A stretch of 7,843 nt of DNA from NCBI GenBank assembly GCA_035654835.1, contig DASRVZ010000118.1, forward strand, positions 1 to 7,843, written 5' to 3'. The notes beneath the pieces were generated by a model, which was not told the origin of the DNA, did not search any database, and saw only the letters and a list, made by a program, of their open reading frames with translations. Origin of the DNA: UBA4719 sp035654835 (GTDB taxonomy: Bacteria > Actinomycetota > Actinomycetes > Actinomycetales > Dermatophilaceae). A program made the position numbers and the translations under genes. This document shows, one piece after another, positions 1 to 5,363 of this stretch. The first letter of the stretch is position 1. Each line of letters begins with the position of its first letter.

Positions 1-176
1 GGGCGATGGGCTTCCCGCCCAAGATGTTCACCGTGCTGTTCGCGCTCGGGCGGCTGCCGGGCTGGATCGCCCAGTGGCGCGAGATGATCGAGGACCCCGA
101 GCTCAAGATCGGTCGGCCACGCCAGGTCTACGTCGGACCCAACGAGCGCAAGTACAAGATGATGAGCCAGCGCTGA
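1..176 (+). CDS. gltA: Citrate synthase, C-terminal end (partial, 5' end outside window)
   Basis: Only the last 57 codons are present, read from base 3 and ending in TGA at 174-176. Citrate synthase condenses acetyl-CoA with oxaloacetate to citrate, the entry step of the TCA cycle, in the cytosol. The visible segment contains GRLPGWIAQWREM, followed by a D-P-E-L-K-I-GRPRQVYVG stretch. This is the conserved C-terminal helix and tail of the type II (GltA-like) citrate synthases, in which the GRPRQxYxG tail is characteristic. The catalytic His and Asp residues lie outside the window or cannot be assigned here. A 2-methylcitrate synthase is less likely because those usually have an ARxPGWxAH-type sequence at this position. 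The gene is convergent with the acyl-CoA dehydrogenase, with 56 bases between the stop codons. The family call is firm; the exact paralogue is not certain. Confidence 0.88.
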   Translation, partial: AMGFPPKMFTVLFALGRLPGWIAQWREMIEDPELKIGRPRQVYVGPNERKYKMMSQR

Positions 177-192
177 GGCGAGTCGCAGCGCG

Positions 193-221
193 GGCTCTCA
201 CCAGCGGAGATCGTCAGAGCC
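193..221. terminator. Weak hairpin between convergent genes, possible terminator
   Basis: GGCTCT (193-198) and AGAGCC (216-221) are perfect inverted repeats with a 17-base loop, placed between the stop codons of citrate synthase and the acyl-CoA dehydrogenase. There is no U-tract on either side, and an alternative inner pairing (TCTC/GAGA) competes. It may help end transcription from both directions, but the evidence is only position and symmetry. Confidence 0.2.
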
Positions 222-232
222 GGTTGCCCACC

Positions 233-1954
233 CTAAGGGCGCATCTCGTAGGCGCCCGCCAGGTCGCGGACCTGCTGCCAGACCCTGTCGTAGCGACCTG
301 TGCCGGCGGCCGGTTTGCGGACGTGCTCCAGCGCCCACTGCTGCTGCGCCTTGGTCGATGAGGCCTTTCCGTGCAGGTCAACGGCGTAGGCCGAGAAGTC
401 ACGAACGAGCACGTCGAAGATCTGGTCCACCAGGTCCGTCAGGTCCGGCGAGTCACGGTCCAGGGCGGTCAGCGAGACCTGTTCGAGGATGAGCTGGCCG
501 TACACGACAAGGGTGAACAGCTCGCCGAGCGCGAGGAGCAGGTCCAGGTCCTTCGCCTGGTCGGCGTCGGGTCCGGCGTTCGTGACGAGGTCGACCAGGC
601 CCTCGGCCTGCTCACGGAAGATGGCGACGTTGGGGACGTCCGCGAATTCGTCGTATGGCGCGCGCCAGTCCGCGAACCGGATCTTTGCGAGACCCCGGGC
701 AGGTCCCTGGTGGAACAGGAAGGCGTCGTCGGCGGCATCGCGCCGCCTCGGCACGTCGGGCAGCGTTGTCGGCTGCAACAGATAGCTGGGCAGGAACTTC
801 AGCACCAGGGCCATGTTGACGTGCACGGTGCCCTCGAGCTTGGGCAGCGCACGGATGTCCATCGCCGCCTGCTCGAAGTAGGTGTCCTTCTCGAAGCCCT
901 TGGCGGCCACCACGTCCCAGAGGCCGTCGATGACCCGCTCGCCCTCGGTCGTCACCTTCATCTTCGTGACCGGGTTGAACAGCAGGTAGCGCCGGTCGTC
1001 CGCGGAGGCTGACCGGACGTAGTCGATCGCCCTTTCGCCGAACAGCTTCATGGCTGCCAGTCGGGCGTAGGCGTCGGTCAGTCCCTGCCGCACGTGCGGG
1101 AAGTCGGTGACGCGCTTGCCATAGAGGATGCGGTTGTCGGCGTGCGAGATGGCTTCGTAGAAGGCGTGCTCGCAGATCCCGATGGAGGCAAAACCGAGGT
1201 TGAACTTGCCGATGTTGACGGTGTTGAGCGCGGCATCGAAGGCAGCCGGCCCGGTGTGCAGGATGTCCGAGGTGCTGACGGGGTAGTCGTGGAGGCTGAA
1301 CTCGCTGACGTACATCTGCGACGACACCACGTTCTGGACCAGCTCGTATGACGGGTGCTTGCTGTCCGCAGCGAAGAAGAGGTAGCCATCAGGGCCCTCC
1401 ACGTCCGCCCTGCGGCCGAAGACCGAGACCATTCCGGCCACGTTGCCGTTGCCGATGTAGTACTTGCTGCCGTTGGCGCGAAAGTCTCCGTTGCCGTCGG
1501 GCGTCAGGACCATGTCGGTGGTGTAGATGTCGGCGCCGTGCGCCTTCTCGGACAACCCGAACGCGAACACGCCGCCCTCCCGCAGGATCTGCGCGGCGCG
1601 GGACTTCGCCTCCTCGTTGTCGCTCTGCCAGACCGGGCCGAGACCGAGGATGGTGACCTGCCAGGCGTACCAGTAGCCGAGGCCATAGAACGCCAGCAGC
1701 TCGCCGAAGGCGCAGATGCGCGCGGTGTCCCAGCGACCACCCTGCGACCCCGGCGTGAGGAAGGTTGCGAAGGCCTTCTCCGACGCCATGAAGTCCAGGA
1801 AGTCGGCGTACCACTCGCGCTCGTGGTGGACCCGCTTGAGCTCCGTCTTGCCGCGTGACTCGAACCACTCGATCGTCGCTCGCAAGAGGCGTCGCGCCTC
1901 GGGGTCGAGGTCGGCGGGGTCGTAGGTTCTCGGGTTGAGCAGCAGGTCGGTCAT
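233..1954 (-). CDS. Acyl-CoA dehydrogenase family protein with extended C-terminus
   Basis: Probable FAD-dependent acyl-CoA dehydrogenase (alpha,beta-desaturation of an acyl-CoA thioester, electrons passed to ETF), cytosolic. Residue numbers count the GTG at 1957 as 1. The mostly helical N-terminal domain spans about 20-130. The middle beta-domain carries FGLSEKAHGAD (133-143), the counterpart of the flavin-contacting LTEPxxGSD motif, and NGSKYYIGNGN (162-172), the counterpart of GxKxYITN. The C-terminal four-helix domain holds DFPHVRQGLTDAYARLAAMK (285-304) and LPKLEGT (371-377). Glu375 in LEGT aligns with the catalytic base of the medium-chain enzymes (YEGT). About 190 further residues follow, so at about 573 aa the protein is well above the usual 380-400. 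I chose ATG 1954 over the adjacent GTG 1957 because it lies six bases after a TAGGGT -10 box; the GTG would add one residue. Stop is TAG at 235-233. Substrate is unknown; chain length cannot be read from sequence. Confidence 0.9.
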   Translation of the reverse strand: MTDLLLNPRTYDPADLDPEARRLLRATIEWFESRGKTELKRVHHEREWYADFLDFMASEKAFATFLTPGSQGGRWDTARICAFGELLAFYGLGYWYAWQVTILGLGPVWQSDNEEAKSRAAQILREGGVFAFGLSEKAHGADIYTTDMVLTPDGNGDFRANGSKYYIGNGNVAGMVSVFGRRADVEGPDGYLFFAADSKHPSYELVQNVVSSQMYVSEFSLHDYPVSTSDILHTGPAAFDAALNTVNIGKFNLGFASIGICEHAFYEAISHADNRILYGKRVTDFPHVRQGLTDAYARLAAMKLFGERAIDYVRSASADDRRYLLFNPVTKMKVTTEGERVIDGLWDVVAAKGFEKDTYFEQAAMDIRALPKLEGTVHVNMALVLKFLPSYLLQPTTLPDVPRRRDAADDAFLFHQGPARGLAKIRFADWRAPYDEFADVPNVAIFREQAEGLVDLVTNAGPDADQAKDLDLLLALGELFTLVVYGQLILEQVSLTALDRDSPDLTDLVDQIFDVLVRDFSAYAVDLHGKASSTKAQQQWALEHVRKPAAGTGRYDRVWQQVRDLAGAYEMRP

Positions 1955-1966
1955 CACCGCACCCTA
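1955..1966 (-). promoter_or_regulatory. Putative leaderless promoter -10 box of the acyl-CoA dehydrogenase
   Basis: On the minus strand TAGGGT (1966-1961) fits the actinobacterial TANNNT -10 consensus. It is followed by exactly six bases and then ATG at 1954, so transcription would begin at or next to the start codon. An AGGG within the same bases could instead act as a Shine-Dalgarno with seven bases of spacing, so the two readings are not fully separable. No convincing -35 box was found 16-18 bases upstream. Confidence 0.45.
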
Positions 1967-2004
1967 GCCGGGCGATACCTGGTCAGTCCGGCAGTTGTGA
2001 ACCA

Positions 2005-2038
2005 CGCCGCCAGCATGAGAGAGCTGCCTGTAGCGGCG
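2005..2038. other. Bulged inverted repeat in the divergent intergenic region
   Basis: CGCCGC (2005-2010) pairs with GCGGCG (2033-2038). Inside it CAGC (2011-2014) pairs with GCTG (2023-2026) around an eight-base loop, leaving a six-base bulge (2027-2032). It lies between the divergent acyl-CoA dehydrogenase and SGNH hydrolase genes, and could be an operator or part of the hydrolase leader. GC-rich sequence makes such short pairings fairly likely by chance. The rest of 1967-2098 shows nothing I can assign. Confidence 0.22.
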
Positions 2039-2098
2039 CAGAAGGCGTTGTCGCAGCCAGGGCCCGTGTGCGAGAGTCGTGAGACCCGTCGCGATCGT

Positions 2099-2104
2099 GA
2101 GGAG
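2099..2104 (+). promoter_or_regulatory. Ribosome binding site of the SGNH hydrolase
   Basis: GAGGAG lies seven bases before ATG 2112. This strong Shine-Dalgarno decides the start in favour of 2112 rather than the in-frame codon at 2079, which has no comparable site and would add 11 residues before the conserved N-terminal beta-strand. Confidence 0.75.
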
Positions 2105-2111
2105 TACGGAC

Positions 2112-2867
2112 ATGTCGCTTCGCCTGATTGCGATCGGTGACAGCACTGTCGAGGGCCTTGAAGACCCCGGCCCCGACGGCGTCTACATCGGGTGGGCTGA
2201 TCGGTTCGCCGCTCACCTGGGCGTGTTGCATCCGGGCCTGCTCTACGCCAACCTCGCGGTGCGCGGGCAGACGGCACGCGAGGTCCGTCAGACGCAGCTG
2301 CGACCGGCCCTGGCCCTGGCGCCTGACTTCGCGGTGGTTGTGGCCGGCGTCAACGATGTGCTGCGACCGAAGCTCGACCATGACGCGCTGCGTGATGACC
2401 TGTGCGCCATGCACGCCGAGCTGGCCGCATCGGGCGCTCGGGTCCTCACGTTCACGATGCCGGACATGACGCGCGTCGCGCCGCTGGCGGTCGTCCTGCG
2501 CAGGCGGCTGCAGTTCCTGAACGCGGTCACCCTGGAGTGTCGGGAACGCTACGGCTCCATCGTCGTCGACCTCGCGTCGGCGTCTGCAGCGAGCCACCCG
2601 GCGTTGTGGCACACCGACCGGCTGCACGCCAACAGTGAAGGCCACCGCCGTATCGCCGCCGCGCTGGCCGAGGCGGTCGGATACGAGGTGGAGGACTGGC
2701 GGGCCGAACCGCCGTCGATGCTGAAGCCGAGCCCGTTGCGCGTCGCCCTTACCGAGGCCGCCTGGGCAGGTTCGCACCTGCTTCCCTGGGCCTGGGAACA
2801 TGTGCGCGGGCAGTCCTCGGGCGACGGCGTCACCTGCAAGCGGCCGAACCTCTTGCCGGTGACCTGA
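2112..2867 (+). CDS. SGNH/GDSL-family hydrolase (lipase/esterase-like)
   Basis: A 251-residue serine hydrolase of the SGNH (GDSL) fold; members cleave esters of lipids, acetylated sugars or other acyl compounds. All four signature blocks are visible: Ser11 in AIGDST (7-12), Gly52 in AVRGQT (49-54), Asn81 in AGVNDV (78-83), and the Asp169/His172 pair in TDRLH (168-172), so the active site is intact. The tail carries RGQSSGDG (232-239) followed by CKRP (242-245); I recall a similar SSGDG...KRP ending in many actinobacterial SGNH hydrolases. There is no signal peptide or membrane segment: the first strand starts at residue 3, so the enzyme is probably cytosolic, unlike the secreted lipases of the superfamily. 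A GAGGAG site supports ATG 2112. It is divergent from the acyl-CoA dehydrogenase, and 243 bases separate it from the next gene. The natural substrate cannot be inferred. Confidence 0.9.
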   Translation: MSLRLIAIGDSTVEGLEDPGPDGVYIGWADRFAAHLGVLHPGLLYANLAVRGQTAREVRQTQLRPALALAPDFAVVVAGVNDVLRPKLDHDALRDDLCAMHAELAASGARVLTFTMPDMTRVAPLAVVLRRRLQFLNAVTLECRERYGSIVVDLASASAASHPALWHTDRLHANSEGHRRIAAALAEAVGYEVEDWRAEPPSMLKPSPLRVALTEAAWAGSHLLPWAWEHVRGQSSGDGVTCKRPNLLPVT

Positions 2868-2910
2868 CGGACTCGGGTGTGTGGGGGTCACGCTGAGCTG
2901 CTCAGTCAGC

Positions 2911-2990
2911 CGCACCGTTGACGAGATACATACGTGGTCGCAGAAGGCCATCATCCGTTTGGCCGATCGACTCGTCGTCACAACGGTGCG
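2911..2990. repeat. Nested inverted repeat, candidate structured RNA or operator
   Basis: CGCACCGTTG (2911-2920) is the exact reverse complement of CAACGGTGCG (2981-2990). The stem can continue with ACGAG (2921-2925) against CTCGT (2971-2975) past a five-base bulge (2976-2980). At the centre GGCCA (2946-2950) pairs with TGGCC (2960-2964) around a nine-base loop. The result is an 80-base, three-tier structure. It matches no riboswitch or RNA family that I recognise. Alternatives are a protein-binding site or the relic of a recombination or mobile element. Confidence 0.5.
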
Positions 2991-3046
2991 TCTATCCGTC
3001 CGGACCGGCAGGAATCTGACCAAGTCCTTACCAATGCCAGCCCCCT

Positions 3047-3093
3047 CCGCGTACGTTTCATAACGTAGGCGGCCCCCAGCGCCGACTACGCGG
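3047..3093 (+). promoter_or_regulatory. Overlapping alternative hairpins in the leader of the membrane-protein gene
   Basis: Three pairings share bases and cannot all form together. TACGTT (3052-3057) pairs with AACGTA (3062-3067). GTAG-CGGC (3065-3068, 3070-3073) pairs with GCCG-CTAC (3081-3084, 3086-3089) across one G-A mismatch and a seven-base loop. CCGCGTA (3047-3053) pairs with TACGCGG (3087-3093). The last pairing ends six bases before the AGGGG ribosome binding site at 3099-3103. The first hairpin excludes the other two, while the outer 7-bp stem can enclose the middle hairpin. Such an arrangement can act as a switch, but whether this part is transcribed depends on an unknown start site. 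Confidence 0.35.
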
Positions 3094-3098
3094 AAAAC

Positions 3099-3103
3099 AG
3101 GGG
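3099..3103 (+). promoter_or_regulatory. Ribosome binding site of the 229-residue membrane protein
   Basis: AGGGG with seven bases of spacing to ATG 3111. It is the main support that this otherwise unrecognised reading frame is translated from 3111. Confidence 0.6.
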
Positions 3104-3110
3104 TTGAACG

Positions 3111-3800
3111 ATGAACCTATTCGGTGTCTTGGGGAACGCGCGGGGCCAACGATCGTTGGCGTCCCGAGTGCTGCCTCGCCGACCCGTCAAACGGCTCCCG
3201 GCCGAGCGCCTTGCCGCCGCACGTCTTCTCGGCGTCCTCAATCTGCTTGACGACGCCACCGCCCCGGCAGGCTCCCGACAGCTGGACGGTGCCGACCCCC
3301 AGCACGAATCGGCGGCTCGGCAGCCCCGTCATGCGCGCGAGCTACTCGCCGCGCCGAGTGGGACCGACCCTGAGGTCTTGGTGCCTGAGGTCTTGGTGCC
3401 TGAGGTTCCAGCAGTCGGCCGCCATCGACGCACGGGTGTTCACGCGGCTGAGTCTGCCGACGAGATCCCGGCCACAGCGATCCAAGGCGCCGGCCGCCAC
3501 CGACGTCCGGGTCTGCCGGCGGCTGCGGATTTGACTGACCCAAGCAAGGCGCCAGGCTCCTCGACATCAGTGGTTCCGGGCGCTGGCCATCATCGGCGTC
3601 AAAGCGCCCGCGCTGCTTTGGTGCTGCGCGGACTTCGAGGTCCATCCCACCAGCTGGTGTTGCTTGGGGTCCTGGTCCTTCTGGTGGCCGTTGCTGTGGC
3701 CCTCGGTGTCCGGGGTTCGGGGGACCTCGAGTCGGCCCAGCCTCACGCGGACGCCGCTACATCGCAGTCCGCCGCAGTGACGGTCCCCGCCACCCGGTAG
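3111..3800 (+). CDS. Hypothetical single-pass membrane protein with repeated RHRR motifs
   Basis: A 229-residue protein that I do not recognise. Residues 1-80 are Arg- and Ala-rich, with a possible helix at about 30-48. Residues 87-99 are a short tandem PEVLV repeat. Three copies of a basic motif follow: VGRHRR (102-107), AGRHRR (127-132) and AGHHRR (158-163). A strongly hydrophobic segment at 181-199 (LVLLGVLVLLVAVAVALGV) is the only membrane span, followed by a 30-residue polar tail ending in TAG. The Arg-rich side before the span suggests the N-terminus is cytoplasmic and the short tail outside. A good ribosome binding site supports the start. By hand count about 69% of codons end in G or C against about 87% in the acylase, suggesting recent acquisition or weak constraint. 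It is convergent with the antiporter (33 bases apart, no clear terminator). That it is a gene is likely; no function can be assigned. Confidence 0.65.
   Translation: MNLFGVLGNARGQRSLASRVLPRRPVKRLPAERLAAARLLGVLNLLDDATAPAGSRQLDGADPQHESAARQPRHARELLAAPSGTDPEVLVPEVLVPEVPAVGRHRRTGVHAAESADEIPATAIQGAGRHRRPGLPAAADLTDPSKAPGSSTSVVPGAGHHRRQSARAALVLRGLRGPSHQLVLLGVLVLLVAVAVALGVRGSGDLESAQPHADAATSQSAAVTVPATR
3369..3406 (+). repeat. 15-bp in-frame tandem repeat (2.5 copies)
   Basis: CCTGAGGTCTTGGTG occurs perfectly at 3369-3383 and 3384-3398, and the first eight bases recur at 3399-3406. Each unit encodes Pro-Glu-Val-Leu-Val. Because the unit length is a multiple of three, copy-number change would keep the reading frame. 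The perfect identity suggests a recent duplication. Confidence 0.9.
3414..3525 (+). repeat. Diverged 37-bp direct repeat inside the membrane-protein gene
   Basis: Bases 3414-3450 and 3489-3525 match at 29 of 37 positions by hand alignment, 75 bases (25 codons) apart and in the same frame. They encode the first two RHRR motifs and what follows them. The third RHRR motif (about 3579-3599) is weaker at the DNA level. This suggests the middle of the protein grew by duplication. Confidence 0.7.
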
Positions 3801-3833
3801 TTCCGTGTCGGTGTACAGGCCGGTCCTCGTGGC

Positions 3834-5282
3834 TCAGGTGTTCCAACCAGCGAGCCGGCCATCGAGGCTGATCTGACGCACGCGCTTCTCCGCGGCCAGC
3901 CGGGACTCAGCGGTCGCGACGATGAGCATCTGGTCACCATGACGCAGGGCGGTGCGCAGGGTCGGCACGAACGCCTCGCCACCCCGCACGACCATCGTGA
4001 CATTGGCGCCCGGAGGCAGACGCAGCTCGAACACCTCGACGCCGTGCAGCCTGGACTGCGGACCGACAGTCACCTCCAGCACGTCAGCGCCGATCTCGTT
4101 CAGCGTCGTCGACTCGACCTCGAGGTCCAGCGGTCGGTCGGCCTCCGTCACGCCGAGCCGGCGAGCCACCCACGGCAGGGTCGGTCCCTGGACGAGTGTG
4201 AAGATCACGACCAGGACGAACACGAGGTCGAACAGCCACTCGACGTTCGGAGTCCCGGCGGTCAGCGGGACGGTGGCGAGCACGATCGGCAGGCCGCCGC
4301 GCAGCCCCGCCCAGGACAGGAACGCCTGGTCGCGCCACGGCACCCGGAACGGTGTCAATGACACGATGACCGCCAACGGCCGGGCCACCAGCAGCATCAC
4401 GAGGCCGATCAGGATGGCAGGCACGATGTGCGTTGCCAGACTGGCCGGCGAGACCAACAGGCCCAACAGGACGAAGAGCCCTATCTGAGCCAACCAGCCC
4501 ACGCCCTGCGCGAACCCGTGGACCGCCGCCCGGTGTGGCAGCCGCATGTTGCCCAGCACGAGGGCGGACAGGTATGCCGCGAGGAAACCGCTCACGTGCA
4601 ACAGCGATCCGGCGGCGTAGGCCAGCAGGGTCAACGACAGGACCCCGATCGAGAACAGGCCCGATGAGGACGATCCGATCATGCGCATCAGGTGCCCACC
4701 GGCATACCCGATCAGCAGTCCGATGGCAGCACCGCCAGCGAGCTCAGCAACCGCGATGAGCAGCAGCAGCCACCAGGCGTCGTGGCCGCTCTGTCCGGGG
4801 GAGGCCTGCGCGGCGAGGGCGAGCACGAGGATCACGACGGGGGCGTCGTTGAAGCCGGACTCGGCCTCGAGCAGACCGGAGAGCCGGCGGGGGAGTGGCA
4901 CCCGGCGCAGCACGGAGAACACCGCGGCCGCGTCGGTGGAGGCCAGGACGGCGCCGACCAGGAACGCAACGCTCCACGAGATCGGCAGCACCAGGTGCGC
5001 GGCCACCCCCACGACAGCGACGGAGACCAACACCCCAAGGGTCGACAGAATAGCAGCGGGCGCGATCGATGGCCGTATGTCGTCCCAGGAGGTCGTCAGT
5101 CCGCCTTCGGCCAGGATCAGGACCAGGGCGGTGAAGCCCAGGGCCTGGGTCAGCTCTGCGGAGTTGAACTCGATGCCCAGACCGGCTTCGCCGATGGCCA
5201 CGCCGATGCCGAGATACAGCAGCAGCGAGGGCAGTCCGGACCGCAGTGACAGGCGAACGGCAGCCACGGAGACCAGCAGCAC
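3834..5282 (-). CDS. Cation/proton antiporter, CPA1 (NhaP2/CvrA-like) with C-terminal RCK_C-like domain
   Basis: Polytopic inner-membrane protein exchanging K+ or Na+ for H+, for pH, osmotic or potassium homeostasis. Residues numbered from GTG 5282 (482 aa). The transport domain is about residues 1-370, with roughly 11-12 hydrophobic segments. Conserved CPA1 signatures are STDAAAVFS (115-123, Asp117), ESGFND (141-146, with the Asn145-Asp146 ion-binding pair) and WAGLRGGLPIVLA (324-336). A soluble tail, about 384-465 (DLEVESTTLNEIGADVLEV onward), looks like a TrkA-C/RCK_C domain, which in related antiporters senses nucleotides or other ligands. GTG 5282 is the first usual start codon in frame, with a GGGA five bases before it. 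However, the frame stays open upstream and reads TVSDLDLALLVGTL (about 5324-5283), apparently the first half of the first membrane helix, so the true start may be further upstream. Stop is TGA at 3836-3834. K+ versus Na+ preference is not readable here. Confidence 0.88.
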   Translation of the reverse strand: MLLVSVAAVRLSLRSGLPSLLLYLGIGVAIGEAGLGIEFNSAELTQALGFTALVLILAEGGLTTSWDDIRPSIAPAAILSTLGVLVSVAVVGVAAHLVLPISWSVAFLVGAVLASTDAAAVFSVLRRVPLPRRLSGLLEAESGFNDAPVVILVLALAAQASPGQSGHDAWWLLLLIAVAELAGGAAIGLLIGYAGGHLMRMIGSSSSGLFSIGVLSLTLLAYAAGSLLHVSGFLAAYLSALVLGNMRLPHRAAVHGFAQGVGWLAQIGLFVLLGLLVSPASLATHIVPAILIGLVMLLVARPLAVIVSLTPFRVPWRDQAFLSWAGLRGGLPIVLATVPLTAGTPNVEWLFDLVFVLVVIFTLVQGPTLPWVARRLGVTEADRPLDLEVESTTLNEIGADVLEVTVGPQSRLHGVEVFELRLPPGANVTMVVRGGEAFVPTLRTALRHGDQMLIVATAESRLAAEKRVRQISLDGRLAGWNT

Positions 5283-5351
5283 AAGGGTCCCGACCAGCAG
5301 CGCGAGGTCGAGGTCTGAGACGGTGAACGCGGTTGTGGCTTCGATGTGTCC

Positions 5352-5363
5352 TAGTCTCGCAGG
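5352..5363 (+). promoter_or_regulatory. Putative leaderless promoter -10 box of the acylase
   Basis: TAGTCT (5352-5357) matches TANNNT, with six bases between it and GTG 5364. No separate Shine-Dalgarno exists; the only AGG abuts the GTG. The TAG of this box is also an in-frame stop, so GTG 5364 is the first possible start of the acylase frame. The CTAG core overlaps a poorer minus-strand hexamer, TAGGAC (5353-5348), that could serve the divergent antiporter gene. No good -35 was found. Confidence 0.5.

Larger units (their letters stand above)
2868..3110. other. Non-coding interval rich in inverted repeats
   Basis: A 243-base gap between the SGNH hydrolase stop and the next start codon, with no believable gene. 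A small hairpin, CTGAG (2893-2897) with CTCAG (2901-2905), follows the hydrolase but lacks a U-tract, so it is only a weak terminator candidate. A long nested inverted repeat occupies 2911-2990. An 8-base palindrome, GTCCGGAC, lies at 2998-3005. Overlapping hairpins occupy 3047-3093, just before the ribosome binding site. TANNNT-type hexamers occur at 3052 (TACGTT) and 3061 (TAACGT) and could be -10 boxes for the downstream gene, but no matching -35 was found. Confidence 0.6.

Noticed and set aside
371..1012. 213-codon plus-strand frame antisense to the acyl-CoA dehydrogenase
   Set aside because: Shadow of the real minus-strand gene; no ribosome binding site or recognisable domain.
2918..2923. 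TTGACG resembling a -35 box within the left arm of the inverted repeat
   Set aside because: No acceptable -10 hexamer lies 16-19 bases downstream (2940-2948).
2911..2990. Integron attC site as an explanation for the inverted repeat
   Set aside because: The arms have GTTG on the left and CAAC on the right, opposite to the attC core order, and no integrase or cassette structure is visible.
1983..3023. 346-codon minus-strand open frame opposite the SGNH hydrolase
   Set aside because: It lies antisense to a gene with all SGNH motifs and a strong ribosome binding site; its translation is Arg/Gln/His-rich without any domain, as expected of a shadow frame in GC-rich DNA.
2881..3063. 60-codon plus-strand frame in the intergenic region
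   Set aside because: No ribosome binding site, no domain, and it spans the inverted repeats; more likely non-coding.
3801..3833. Intrinsic terminator between the convergent membrane-protein and antiporter genes
   Set aside because: No stable stem followed by a T-run on either strand within the 33 bases.
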